Positions 17,601 through 26,312 of a stretch of DNA of 64,000 nt are shown piece after piece. Within the stretch, counting starts at the first letter, position 1; each line of letters begins with the position of its first letter. The stretch covers positions 62,001 through 126,000 of the forward strand of contig NZ_JAKJXE010000015.1 of assembly GCF_021728295.1 (NCBI RefSeq), in the 5' to 3' direction. The DNA comes from Pseudomonas petrae (GTDB lineage Bacteria > Pseudomonadota > Gammaproteobacteria > Pseudomonadales > Pseudomonadaceae). A model generated the notes under the pieces. It was given only the letters and a program-made list of their open reading frames with translations, did not search any database and was not told the origin of the DNA. The position numbers were made by a program, and so were the translations under genes.

Positions 17601-18561
17601 GCCGACGCTGATCGAGCTGGACAGCTTCGACGAGCTCCAGCGGGAAATCTTCGGCCCGGTACTGCACGTCGTGCGCTACAAGCGCCGGGAGCTGGATCAA
17701 CTGATCACCCAGATCAACGCATCCGGTTATGGCCTGACATTGGGCGTACACACACGCATCGACGAGACCATCGCCAAGGTGATCGACAACGTCAACGCCG
17801 GCAACATGTACGTCAACCGCAACATCGTTGGCGCCGTGGTGGGTGTGCAGCCGTTTGGTGGCGAAGGTTTGTCGGGCACCGGTCCAAAAGCAGGTGGTCC
17901 ACTGTACCTGTACCGTTTGCTGTCGACGCGCCCCGCCGATGCCGTGCAGAAATCCTTCGCCGCCCGCGATGCGCAACAAGCGCCGGACACCCGCATGCAA
18001 GAGGCGATGCTCAAGCCGCTTAATGCGCTCAGGGCCTGGGGGGGCAGTCAGCAACTCAGCGACCTGGAGGCTCTGTGCAGCCAGTTCGCCGAGCAGTCCC
18101 AAAGCGGCGTGACCCGCACGCTCATGGGTCCGACGGGCGAGCGCAACAGCTACAGCATCTTGCCGCGTGAACACGTGTTGTGCCTGGCCGAGGACGAGAC
18201 GGATCTACTGGCGCAACTGGCCGCAGTGATGGCGGTGGGCAGTACAGCGATCGTGCCGGACGGCGAGCCCGGCAAGTCGATGCGTAATCGTCTGCCGAAG
18301 GAAGTGCAGTCGCGCATCAAGCTGGTCGCCGACTGGAACAAGGACGAGGTCGCCCTTGATGCGGTGCTGCACCACGGTGATTCCGATCAGCTGCGCGCCA
18401 TCTGCGAACAGGTCGCTCAACGCAACGGCGCGATCATCGGTGTGCACGGTTTGTCCAAAGGCGAAACCAACATCGCGCTGGAGCGTTTGGTGATCGAGCG
18501 TGCGCTGAGCGTCAACACCGCGGCAGCGGGCGGTAACGCGAGCCTCATGACGATCGGGTAA
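14608..18561 (+). CDS. putA: PutA, trifunctional proline dehydrogenase / P5C dehydrogenase / repressor
   Basis: A 1317-residue protein (E. coli PutA has 1320). Residues 1-47 form a ribbon-helix-helix DNA-binding domain (TTTLGVKLDDPTRERLK). The FAD proline dehydrogenase barrel covers about 250-570, with GPGISIKLSALHPRY and LVKGAYWDSEIK. The aldehyde dehydrogenase domain runs from about 630 to 1110 with catalytic E881 (AETGGQN) and C915 (AGQRCSA). The C-terminal part completes the substrate-channelling tunnel. It oxidises proline to glutamate in two steps. Without proline it should repress putA and putP from the GTTGCA sites upstream. GAGGAT precedes the ATG. A REP element lies 12 bases after the stop. 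Confidence 0.97.
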   Translation: MATTTLGVKLDDPTRERLKAAAQSIDRTPHWLIKQAIFNYLEKLEGGATLNELSGQGGKDADDQGDLPADNGHQAFLEFAESILPQSVLRAAITSSYRRPEPEVVPMLIEQARLPAPMADATHKLAASIAEKLRNQKSSGGRAGIVQGLLQEFSLSSQEGVALMCLAEALLRIPDKGTRDALIRDKISTGNWHPHLGNSPSLFVNAATWGLLLTGKLVSTHNEAGLTSSLSRIIGKSGEPMIRKGVDMAMRLMGEQFVTGETIAEALANASKFEAKGFRYSYDMLGEAALTEHDAQKYLASYEQAIHSIGKASHGRGIYEGPGISIKLSALHPRYSRAQYERVMDELYPRLLSLTLLAKQYDIGLNIDAEEADRLELSLDLLERLCFEPQLTGWNGIGFVIQAYQKRCPYVIDYVIDLARRSRHRLMIRLVKGAYWDSEIKRAQVEGLEGYPVYTRKVYTDVSYIACARKLLSVPEVIYPQFATHNAHTLSAIYHIAGQNYYPGQYEFQCLHGMGEPLYEQVVGKVADGKLNRPCRVYAPVGTHETLLAYLVRRLLENGANTSFVNRIADQSISIQELVADPVSSIERMATQEGGFGLPHPRIPLPRDLYGSERANSAGIDMANEHRLASLSSALLATAHNDWKAGPMLGSPVSAGTETPVLNPSDLRDVVGHVQEASLEDVDNALLSALSAGPIWQATPPAERAAILERAADLMEAEIQPLMGLLAREAGKTFANAIAEVREAVDFLRYYAVQARNDFSNDAHRPLGPVVCISPWNFPLAIFSGQVAAALAAGNPVLAKPAEQTPLIAAQAVRILLEAGIPEGVVQLLPGRGETVGARLVGDDRVKGVMFTGSTEVARLLQRNVAGRLDAQGRPIPLIAETGGQNAMIVDSSALTEQVVIDVVSSAFDSAGQRCSALRVLCLQEDSADRVIEMLKGAMAECRLGNPERLSVDIGPVIDQEAKAGIEKHIQAMRDKGRNVYQVAIADSDEIKRGTYVMPTLIELDSFDELQREIFGPVLHVVRYKRRELDQLITQINASGYGLTLGVHTRIDETIAKVIDNVNAGNMYVNRNIVGAVVGVQPFGGEGLSGTGPKAGGPLYLYRLLSTRPADAVQKSFAARDAQQAPDTRMQEAMLKPLNALRAWGGSQQLSDLEALCSQFAEQSQSGVTRTLMGPTGERNSYSILPREHVLCLAEDETDLLAQLAAVMAVGSTAIVPDGEPGKSMRNRLPKEVQSRIKLVADWNKDEVALDAVLHHGDSDQLRAICEQVAQRNGAIIGVHGLSKGETNIALERLVIERALSVNTAAAGGNASLMTIG

Positions 18562-18572
18562 CGCAGCATCAT

Positions 18573-18660
18573 TGTAGGCGCGCGCTTGCCCCGAATGCAT
18601 TCGGCCAGACACCACAGCAGTGTTTGACCTGACGCGTTCGCGGGCAAGCGCGCTCCTACA
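18573..18660. repeat. REP inverted repeat after putA
   Basis: The left arm TGTAGGCGCGCGCTTGCCCC (one substitution, one shift) pairs with the right arm GCGGGCAAGCGCGCTCCTACA, with a roughly 40-base loop. It lies immediately downstream of putA, where it may protect or end the transcript. Confidence 0.8.
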
Positions 18661-18778
18661 CCCAATTCGGCGAGCCTGCTTTGATCGTTTGATACCTCCA
18701 TCACCCGCATCAATCATCCTGTTCACCCCTCCCCCTCAGCCCTAGACTCGACGGCATTCCCAAGAAAGGTACGCCGCC

Positions 18779-20581
18779 ATGTCCGAGACGCTGCTCAGTT
18801 CCCGCAATCTGGCTTTCGAGCTGTATGAAGTGCTGGACGCGGAGGCGCTGACCCAACGCGAACGTTTTGCCGAGCACAGCCGGGAAACCTTCGATGCAGC
18901 GATCAGCACGGCGCGAAACATCGCGGAAAAATACTTCGCGCCCCACAACCGCAAAAATGACGAGAACGAGCCGCGCTACGAGAACGGCTCGGCGGTCCTG
19001 ATTCCGGAAGTAAAACCTGCTGTGGACGCTTTTATGGAAGCAGGTTTTCTAAACGCAGCGCGTGATTTCGAGGCCGGCGGCATGCAGCTGCCGACCCTGC
19101 TGTCCCAGGCCTGCTTTGCCCATTTCCAGTCCGCCAATGCCGCGACAGCGTCCTATCCGTTCCTGACCATGGGCGCGGCGAACCTCATTGAAAACTTCGG
19201 CTCCGAGGAGCAAAAGCAGCGGTTTCTGCAACCGATGATAGAGGGCCGTTTTTTCGGGACCATGGCCTTGACCGAACCCCACGCCGGGTCGTCGCTGTCG
19301 GACATCCGCACACGCGCCGAGCCTGCGGAAGACGGAAGCTTTCGCCTGCGCGGCAACAAGATTTTTATCTCAGGCGGCGATCACCCACTGTCCGAAAACA
19401 TCGTCCATCTGGTCCTCGCCAAACTGCCCGACGCACCCGCGGGGGTGAAAGGCATTTCCCTGTTCATCGTCCCGAAGTTTCTGGTCAACGACGATGGCAG
19501 CCTCGGTCAGCGCAACGATGTCATTCTGGCCGGACTGTTTCATAAGATGGGCTGGCGCGGCACCACCTCCACGGCGCTGAACTTTGGGGACAACGGCAAC
19601 TGCGTCGGCTATCTCGTGGGCAAGCCGCATCAGGGCCTGAGCTGCATGTTTCAGATGATGAACGAGGCACGCATCGGCGTCGGCATGGGCGCGGTCATGC
19701 TGGGTTATGCCGGTTACCTGTACTCGCTGGAATACGCACGCCAACGTCCGCAAGGCCGGCTTCCCGACAGCAAGTCACCGGACGGGGCGCCGGTGTCCAT
19801 CATTCAGCACGCCGACGTCAAACGCATGCTGCTCACGCAAAAAGCCTACGTCGAGGGCTCTTTTGACCTCGGCCTCTACGCCGCGCGCCTGTTCGACGAC
19901 ACGCAAACGGGCGGAAGCGAGGAGGTGCGAAAACACGCCCACGAGCTGCTCGATCTGCTGACGCCCATCGTCAAATCCTGGCCGTCGGAGTTTTGCCTGA
20001 AGGCCAACGAACTGGCGATTCAGATTCTCGGTGGCCATGGTTATACCCGCGATTACCCGGTGGAGCAGTACTACCGCGACAACCGCCTGAACCCGATTCA
20101 TGAGGGCACCCACGGCATTCAGTCGCTGGATCTGCTGGGCCGGAAACTGGCGCAGAACGGCGGCGCCGGGTTCAAGCAACTGATTCGCCTGATCGCTGAC
20201 ACCTGTGAGCGCGCGCAGGCCCATGAGTCGCTGACCGCACTGCGGCAACCGCTGGAGCAACTCGTCGCGCGCCTGCAAACGGTGACCCTCGCCTTGCTGA
20301 CCGATCTGAGCCAGGGCAAGGTCAATGCAACATTGGCTAATTCCGCGCTGTACATGAAAGCGTTCGGGCACGTGGTGATTGGCTGGCGCTGGCTGGAGCA
20401 GGCGATCCGCGCGCAGGAGGGCCTGCATAACGGCAATTCCGGCGACAGCGATTTCTACAAGGGCAAACTTCAGGCAGCCCGGTACTTCCTGACGTGGGAA
20501 GTACCGGCCTGTCACCATGAACTGGCGATACTGGAACGGCGGGATGATGCGTGCCTGTCGATGCAGGATGAATGGTTTTAA
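18779..20581 (+). CDS. Acyl-CoA dehydrogenase, long (about 600-residue) FadE/DmdC-like type
   Basis: A 600-residue flavoenzyme with N-terminal helical, middle beta and C-terminal helical acyl-CoA dehydrogenase domains plus the extra C-terminal region of the 600-residue class. Signatures are ALTEPHAGSSLSDI in the FAD/substrate region, QILGGHGYTRDYPVEQYYRD near the FAD interface, and PIHEGTHGIQSLDLLGRK. The Glu of HEGT is the probable catalytic base. Relatives include the FadE1/FadE2-like enzymes of Pseudomonas beta-oxidation and methylmercaptopropionyl-CoA dehydrogenase; chain-length preference cannot be read from sequence. The enzyme is cytosolic and passes electrons to ETF. The gene is monocistronic and convergent with the toxin-like gene 56 bases downstream. 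Confidence 0.88.
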   Translation: MSETLLSSRNLAFELYEVLDAEALTQRERFAEHSRETFDAAISTARNIAEKYFAPHNRKNDENEPRYENGSAVLIPEVKPAVDAFMEAGFLNAARDFEAGGMQLPTLLSQACFAHFQSANAATASYPFLTMGAANLIENFGSEEQKQRFLQPMIEGRFFGTMALTEPHAGSSLSDIRTRAEPAEDGSFRLRGNKIFISGGDHPLSENIVHLVLAKLPDAPAGVKGISLFIVPKFLVNDDGSLGQRNDVILAGLFHKMGWRGTTSTALNFGDNGNCVGYLVGKPHQGLSCMFQMMNEARIGVGMGAVMLGYAGYLYSLEYARQRPQGRLPDSKSPDGAPVSIIQHADVKRMLLTQKAYVEGSFDLGLYAARLFDDTQTGGSEEVRKHAHELLDLLTPIVKSWPSEFCLKANELAIQILGGHGYTRDYPVEQYYRDNRLNPIHEGTHGIQSLDLLGRKLAQNGGAGFKQLIRLIADTCERAQAHESLTALRQPLEQLVARLQTVTLALLTDLSQGKVNATLANSALYMKAFGHVVIGWRWLEQAIRAQEGLHNGNSGDSDFYKGKLQAARYFLTWEVPACHHELAILERRDDACLSMQDEWF

Positions 20582-20637
20582 GCTCGCCACCTAACAAGGG
20601 CGAAACCATCAGCAGTCAACCTGCGACAAGGTGTGAG

Positions 20638-23600
20638 TCACGCCCCGGGTGCCTTCCAGGAGTTTTCGGCGCCCGGAAATATTCTGAACCGTGAGGCGAA
20701 TGGGCGATAAAAGTCTTTCACCCGATTTAGCCGCTCGAAGTATTCGGACGAGTACACGTTGGTATCGATCTTGAACCCGTCGTCCAGTATGTCCGCATAA
20801 TCGGGGCGGACTTGCTTGAGCACATCCAGAAACAGCTTGGGACCGGTGAGCTCCGAGATCTGCGTCATGTAGGCGGTCATCGCCGCGCTGGACTGGTTTC
20901 GGGACGATGCCAGCGCTTCAAGGGTGGCGTGCTGTTTCGTGAAGCGGGCATGGATTTCCTGCTCCATTTCCTTAAGAACCGGATTGCCCGGACGGCTCGC
21001 AAAATGACTGTTACCGGGGCCTTTGAACGACAAAGTAGGGCTTTCCAGCGTGCCGCCCACCAACACGTCATGGGGTCCGGCCAGCAGCTCGCCGCCTGAA
21101 AATGTGCGACCGATGACGTCATCGCAGTCCATATAAATTCCGCCGTATTCCCTGATCAATCGGTACCTCAAGATATCCGAGGCTGCGGCGAAGTTTTCAA
21201 ACGCCCCTCGGCGAAAGTAGGAAAACGCTGTCGAGGTGTGCGGGTCGTTCATGAACCCCTCGAAGAAAGGCTCATCCTGCAGTCTGGAAATGGTCATATT
21301 GGGAAATTCAGCGAACGCCTCCTGCAACTGCGCTTGAGGGGACAGGCCCTCTACCGCTGCCGTGTCGTCGATATCAACATGCATCGTGAACTTCAGCTCG
21401 GGACTGATGCGCAGGTTGGATTTGATGTTTCCGATCAGTTTTTCCCCCGGCAGACGCCGACCTAGCCAGACCTGATGCACGATGTGTTCAATGGGCTGCG
21501 GATTGGCAGGAAAGCCCGGCAGGCGCCGGAAGGTGTAAAAGACGTTACCCACGCTCGGTCTCAATTTATCCCTGACTTTCAGGTAGGCCTCCTCGGTTCC
21601 TGAACGCCAACGCCCTTTGTTATCCAGCCAGAGCAGTTTGTCGGTGCCCGACTCCCAGCAGGCTATCTCAGCGTTGTAAATGACCTTCGTCCCTTCAGGC
21701 ACGTTGTTGGCGAAGTACCGGGGTATTCGCTTTCCTTCCTCGTCCTCTACCCACCTCGTTTCGATACCGTCCATGGGCATCTCGATCGTCACGGGTGGCT
21801 GGGCGCGCGTCAGCACGATTCCGTCCTTCCCGACTGGCAGTGGCACCGGGGGCAACTCCTCAATGAAACTGTCGCCGCCTCGCAGACCGGGCCGCAGGTC
21901 AATGTCAGAGTAAAAGCCTTGAACCCGCTTGACGTAAGGCCCCTTGAGCCGGGCATCGTCAGGCGCGTAAATCCGGTACTGGCCGGCCGCCTGGACGCGC
22001 TCGACGGGATAGAGCTTTGAATGCACGCGAGCGTAGTAACGGGGTTCACCCGTTGCAGGATGGCTCACGTCATACACGGCGCCGAGTTCGTCGGTCTTCC
22101 AGGTGCCGGACGGATCCAGTGGCGTCTTGTATTCGAATCGGGCGAGCGCCGTGCGAAGTTCAGGGCCAAGTGCTCGCAGGCCTTGCGGTTCAACCCCGAA
22201 GGCAATCGCGCTGTCGTAGCGTGCCGCGTGCTGGCTTTTGATCGCCAGCCTCTGGTGCTCTTCCTCGATCAGGCGCGCGGCCCTTTCATCAGACGATTCG
22301 CTGGCGTGCTCAACGACCTCCTCAGCCTGTTGTGCGTGGGCTTCTTGCTGCCGGGCAAGCGCCAGGCTTCGCTCGGCCTCGGTCCGGGCTCCGGTCATGC
22401 TTGCGACTTCATCCGCCGCCCCCGGTATGGCTTGATCCCCGGCACGCGCGGCTGCGCCCAGCAAACTGCCGGCTGTTACAGCACCTTCGGCAAGCGCCGG
22501 TACAGCATTCAAAACGCCGAAGACGATGCGGCCCGTGCCGTTTTTCTTCTCTTCAAGCGTCCGGCCCTCGATCACCTCATCAGCGCCCAGACCGATCAAC
22601 GCCAGCGACATCGCCGCCAAAGGCCCCCACAGGTAAGGCACTACCATCGCGATCGCGCCTGTGGCGGCTATTGCATTGCTCAGGGCTTGGGCCGCCACCT
22701 CCTTGTTATGGTCGGCACGGTTACGAATAAGTTGTTTGCCATCCGCCTGAAGGCGGGCTTGCAGAGCGTGTTTGAAGTGCGAAAACGGCCAGGGCGAGAG
22801 CGCCGCGCCGAGATGAACCTCGTTGGAGGGGTTCCAGTAACCGGTCGCTTGATCGAGGAAATGCGGGTATGCCGCCAGGCCTGCCAAGGTTTTCTGGATG
22901 CCGCTGTAAAAGAGCCCGTCCGGGTCGTCTTCAAGCCTGAAGTGGCGTTCCAGTGCTTTGCGTCGGCGCGCATCCTTGCACTGCAGCGCGACCCAGGCGC
23001 GCAGTGCGGGCAGGTTTGAAAACCCGTGCAGGGGCGAGGAATTGCCGGGAACGTACATCACAAGCCGGTCAGTCTGTTCATCTCTCAGCACGATGATGTC
23101 AGTGGCGACATATCGGTACAGGACAAGCTCACGAAAGGTAATGTCATGGGGAAGCAGCGCATCGGCGAAGTGTTTGAACGTCAGTGCCTCCCAGGTCTGG
23201 GAAGGGGCCAGCCCGAGTCCGCGCAATACCAGCGACTTGTCCTCAGTGCTCAGCGAGCCTTCTGCATGCTGCACATAAGCGGACCTCAAGAGTGCGGCCT
23301 TGATCAACAGGTTGTAGTCAGCGCCATGCTCGGCCCAGAAGTGCGTGAGTGTGGCCTGGTAGTGCGCCTGCAGATCCACCTCCCAGACGTAGGCCTTGAA
23401 CGTCACCGGATCCAGCGCCACGTGGGTGGAAGCGTCGAAGCGCTGGGGGCTGGTCTTTCGGTAGATAGCTTCGTAGGCGAAGCAGTCCCAAAGCCCCAGC
23501 GGCGCGGCGGAAATCCGCACCGGATAGCCCCCGTCCCGGTAATCGCGCAGGGTCGAGAGGTGTTCGAGGAACTGCCCGTTGCCGCTCTGCTGCCAATTGC

Positions 23601-24033
23601 ACATCAGCGCGTCGGTCAGCGTCATGGAATGCGCGATATTGGCCCGTTGCGGCGCGGCATCCTGACCATTGATGTACAGCGTCGTGATCAGCAACTCGTC
23701 CGGATCGAGATCTTCCAGCAGATGCTGTAACAGAAAGCCCTGTGCCTGAGCGCGCGCGTATTCACGCGGTGATTCGTAGCGAACCTGCTGCTGACCGAGC
23801 CAGTCGCTCAGCAACGTTGCGTCGGGGTCGATGTGATCGGGTTTTTCCCCGGGCGTGGGCTCAATCGGCCATCCGTTTTCGTCCCGCGGCACCCGTGACT
23901 CGGGCCATCTGCCGTCTTCCCAGTCCTCGTCCCGATGGGTGCGCCAGCCAGCGATTTTCGAGCTGTCGCGATTGCGCCGGAGATCCTGAACCCTGCGCTC
24001 CAGAGCGTCCATATCCTTCTTTACGTCTTTCAT
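20638..24033 (-). CDS. Large toxin-like protein: dermonecrotic-toxin-type N-terminus, TcdA/TcdB-type glycosyltransferase C-terminus
   Basis: 1131 residues from the ATG at 24033, which has AGGA 9 bases upstream; a longer frame adds 40 unlikely residues. Residues ~70-445 resemble the DUF6543 'dermonecrotic toxin' region of large Pseudomonas proteins. Hydrophobic stretches at ~447-485 and ~502-530 could insert into a membrane. Residues ~844-1131 form a sugar-transferase domain of the DXD class. It has HQVWLG, then SDILRYRLIREYGG with D953 and R956, then the metal-binding D969-C-D971, and near the end E1123-x2-W1126. These parallel D270, R273, D286/D288, E515 and W520 of clostridial toxin TcdB. 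No signal peptide is visible. No immunity gene, chaperone gene or hrp-box-like promoter is adjacent. A host- or competitor-directed glycosyltransferase is the likely role; target and secretion route are unknown. Confidence 0.72.
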   Translation of the reverse strand: MKDVKKDMDALERRVQDLRRNRDSSKIAGWRTHRDEDWEDGRWPESRVPRDENGWPIEPTPGEKPDHIDPDATLLSDWLGQQQVRYESPREYARAQAQGFLLQHLLEDLDPDELLITTLYINGQDAAPQRANIAHSMTLTDALMCNWQQSGNGQFLEHLSTLRDYRDGGYPVRISAAPLGLWDCFAYEAIYRKTSPQRFDASTHVALDPVTFKAYVWEVDLQAHYQATLTHFWAEHGADYNLLIKAALLRSAYVQHAEGSLSTEDKSLVLRGLGLAPSQTWEALTFKHFADALLPHDITFRELVLYRYVATDIIVLRDEQTDRLVMYVPGNSSPLHGFSNLPALRAWVALQCKDARRRKALERHFRLEDDPDGLFYSGIQKTLAGLAAYPHFLDQATGYWNPSNEVHLGAALSPWPFSHFKHALQARLQADGKQLIRNRADHNKEVAAQALSNAIAATGAIAMVVPYLWGPLAAMSLALIGLGADEVIEGRTLEEKKNGTGRIVFGVLNAVPALAEGAVTAGSLLGAAARAGDQAIPGAADEVASMTGARTEAERSLALARQQEAHAQQAEEVVEHASESSDERAARLIEEEHQRLAIKSQHAARYDSAIAFGVEPQGLRALGPELRTALARFEYKTPLDPSGTWKTDELGAVYDVSHPATGEPRYYARVHSKLYPVERVQAAGQYRIYAPDDARLKGPYVKRVQGFYSDIDLRPGLRGGDSFIEELPPVPLPVGKDGIVLTRAQPPVTIEMPMDGIETRWVEDEEGKRIPRYFANNVPEGTKVIYNAEIACWESGTDKLLWLDNKGRWRSGTEEAYLKVRDKLRPSVGNVFYTFRRLPGFPANPQPIEHIVHQVWLGRRLPGEKLIGNIKSNLRISPELKFTMHVDIDDTAAVEGLSPQAQLQEAFAEFPNMTISRLQDEPFFEGFMNDPHTSTAFSYFRRGAFENFAAASDILRYRLIREYGGIYMDCDDVIGRTFSGGELLAGPHDVLVGGTLESPTLSFKGPGNSHFASRPGNPVLKEMEQEIHARFTKQHATLEALASSRNQSSAAMTAYMTQISELTGPKLFLDVLKQVRPDYADILDDGFKIDTNVYSSEYFERLNRVKDFYRPFASRFRIFPGAENSWKAPGA

Positions 24034-24533
24034 GACCCGACATCCTGTCAGTGAGTGAACCGCTAGGGTCCACCGACAGGCACGGAGGACGTGCCATACA
24101 TAATTATTGTTTACGAAATGAGCAGGCGTAGCCTGGAGAATCTTCAAACTCATACCGGCTGCAGAGTGAGGAATCAGCGCTACGCCTGAGCCGGAAAAAA
24201 ACGATCAACCAGCACCCGCCGGGCGCTTCTCAGCCGCTGCGCATAACCCTGGCGACTGAAAGGCGACGTCATCGCAGTGCCAGCGTGCTGCCATCCGGTA
24301 AAGGAACGCGAACTGAGCGTTCACGGCGCTCACTGGCATAAATATGTATTACCGCTGTCATCTGGGAAACGTATACGAACAGCCACCAGCCGGACGGCGC
24401 GGCGACATTAGCCACCCCTCGGGAATTACGCTTTGACAGCCATGCAATTCAACAGGTTAAATCCCTTGGCACGCGGACTGCATGGTCAGTTCGCGCCCTC
24501 GTTTGTTCGAATTCGTTTTATGGAGTACCGCCC
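24034..24533. other. Divergent intergenic region, toxin-like gene / nhaP2
   Basis: 500 bases without a convincing gene. It contains a 10-bp inverted repeat (CAGGCGTAGC, 24123-24132, and GCTACGCCTG, 24179-24188) about 90 bases upstream of the toxin start. AT-rich patches at 24098-24116 and 24338-24350 are candidate promoter zones. I searched for a GGAACC hrp-box motif facing the toxin gene and found none. Confidence 0.5.
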
Positions 24534-26276
24534 TTGGATGCCACGACCATCAACAGCCTGTTCCTGATCGGCGCGTTGCTGGTGGGTGCAAGTATCCTGG
24601 TCAGTTCGCTGTCCTCCCGCCTTGGCATTCCCATTCTGGTGATCATCCTCGCGGTCGGCATGGTGGCCGGCGTCGATGGCGGCGGCATCGTCTTCGATAA
24701 CTACCCGACGGCCTATCTGGTCGGCAACCTCGCGCTGGCGGTCATCCTCCTCGACGGCGGCCTGCGCACGCGGGTGGCGAGCTTCCGGGTCGCACTCTGG
24801 CCAGCCTTGTCGCTGGCGACCGTCGGGGTGCTGATCACCACGGGGCTGACCGGCATGGTCGCCGCCTGGTTATTCGACCTGAACATCATTCAAGGCCTGC
24901 TGATCGGCGCCATCGTCGGCTCCACAGACGCCGCCGCCGTGTTCTCGCTGCTGGGCGGCAAAGGCCTGAACGAACGGGTGACGGCCAGCCTTGAAATCGA
25001 ATCCGGCAGCAACGACCCCATGGCGGTGTTCCTGACGGTCACGTTGATCGACATGCTGTCCAGCGGCCAGACCGGCCTGCACTGGAGCCTGTTGGGCCAT
25101 CTGGTTCAGGAATTCGGCATCGGCGGCATCATCGGTCTGGGCGGCGGCTGGATCATGCTGCAACTGGTCAACCGGATTAATCTGGCCAACGGCCTGTACC
25201 CGATTCTGGTGGTGGCCGGCGGTCTCGCCGTTTTCGCACTGACCAACGCCATTCACGGCAGCGGCTTCCTCGCGGTTTATCTGTGCGGTCTGGTGTTGGG
25301 CAACAAGCCTATTCGCAGCCGCCACGGCATCCTGCACATGCTCGACGGCATGGCCTGGCTGGCGCAGATCGGCATGTTCCTGGTGCTCGGCTTGCTGGTC
25401 ACGCCCCATGATTTGCTGCCGATCGCGCTACCGGCGCTGGGCTTGGCGTTGTGGATGATTCTGGTGGCGCGGCCGCTGTCGGTGCTGGCGGGCCTGCTGC
25501 CTTTCAGAGTGTTCCACGGTCGCGAAAAAGCCTTTATTGCCTGGGTGGGCTTGCGCGGTGCGGTACCGATCATTCTGGCGGTGTTCCCGTTGATGGCCGG
25601 TCTGCCCCACGCGCAGCTGTATTTCAATCTCGCGTTCTTCATCGTGTTGGTGTCGCTGCTGGTTCAGGGCACGAGCCTGCCGTGGGTGGCGAAGTGGCTG
25701 AAAGTGACGGTACCGCCTGATCCGGCGCCGATTTCCCGCGCGGCGCTGGAAGTGCATGTCACCAGCGAGTGGGAGCTGTTCGTGTATCGCCTTGGCGCCG
25801 AAAAGTGGTGCATCGGTGCCGCGTTGCGTGAGCTGAAAATGCCCGAAGGCACGCGGATCGCAGCGCTGTTCCGTGGTCAGCAACTGCTCCACCCGTCGGG
25901 TAGTACCGTGCTGGAAGTCGGCGATCTGCTGTGCGTCATCGGCCACGAACACGACCTCCCTGCGCTCGGCAAGCTGTTCAGTCAGGCGCCGCAACGCGGT
26001 CTGGATCTGCGCTTCTTCGGTGACTTCGTTCTCGAAGGAGACGCTGAGCTGGGGGCTGTCGCGGCACTCTACGGTCTGAAACTCGACGGGCTGGATCCGG
26101 GTATGCCGCTGAGTCAGTTCATCATTCAGAAGAATCGAGGCGCGCCGATCGTGGGCGATCAGATCGAATGGAATGGAACTATTTGGACGGTTGCGGTTAT
26201 GGACGGGAACAAGATCCTCAAAGTGGGCGTCAGATTCCCCGAAGGAAGCAGCCCGGGCCCCGCGCTGTTCCTTTAA
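24534..26276 (+). CDS. nhaP2: NhaP2-type K+(Na+)/H+ antiporter (CvrA)
   Basis: A 580-residue protein of the CPA1 family. The first ~390 residues form about 12 membrane helices. They include the ion-binding signatures GSTDAAAVFSLLGG and ESGSNDPMAVFL and the GLRGAVPIILA motif. The remaining ~190 residues are a soluble TrkA-C-like region (VGDLLCVIGHEHDL) followed by a CorC/HlyC-like domain, the usual NhaP2 architecture. It exchanges cytoplasmic K+ or Na+ for H+ and helps volume and pH homeostasis. Translation starts at TTG 24534 with GGAG at 24522-24525; the ATG at 24538 is out of frame. It is followed at 36 bases by the mechanosensitive channel gene, so both osmotic-adaptation genes may be co-transcribed. 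Confidence 0.9.
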   Translation: MDATTINSLFLIGALLVGASILVSSLSSRLGIPILVIILAVGMVAGVDGGGIVFDNYPTAYLVGNLALAVILLDGGLRTRVASFRVALWPALSLATVGVLITTGLTGMVAAWLFDLNIIQGLLIGAIVGSTDAAAVFSLLGGKGLNERVTASLEIESGSNDPMAVFLTVTLIDMLSSGQTGLHWSLLGHLVQEFGIGGIIGLGGGWIMLQLVNRINLANGLYPILVVAGGLAVFALTNAIHGSGFLAVYLCGLVLGNKPIRSRHGILHMLDGMAWLAQIGMFLVLGLLVTPHDLLPIALPALGLALWMILVARPLSVLAGLLPFRVFHGREKAFIAWVGLRGAVPIILAVFPLMAGLPHAQLYFNLAFFIVLVSLLVQGTSLPWVAKWLKVTVPPDPAPISRAALEVHVTSEWELFVYRLGAEKWCIGAALRELKMPEGTRIAALFRGQQLLHPSGSTVLEVGDLLCVIGHEHDLPALGKLFSQAPQRGLDLRFFGDFVLEGDAELGAVAALYGLKLDGLDPGMPLSQFIIQKNRGAPIVGDQIEWNGTIWTVAVMDGNKILKVGVRFPEGSSPGPALFL

Positions 26277-26312
26277 ACTGCCCTCCATTTCTGCTCGCTC
26301 GACCCGGTGTCT

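Noticed and set aside
24034..24533. Possible hrp-box (type III regulon) promoter for the toxin-like gene
   Set aside because: I looked for GGAACC followed by CCAC at the usual spacing towards the gene and did not find it, so type III regulation is not supported.
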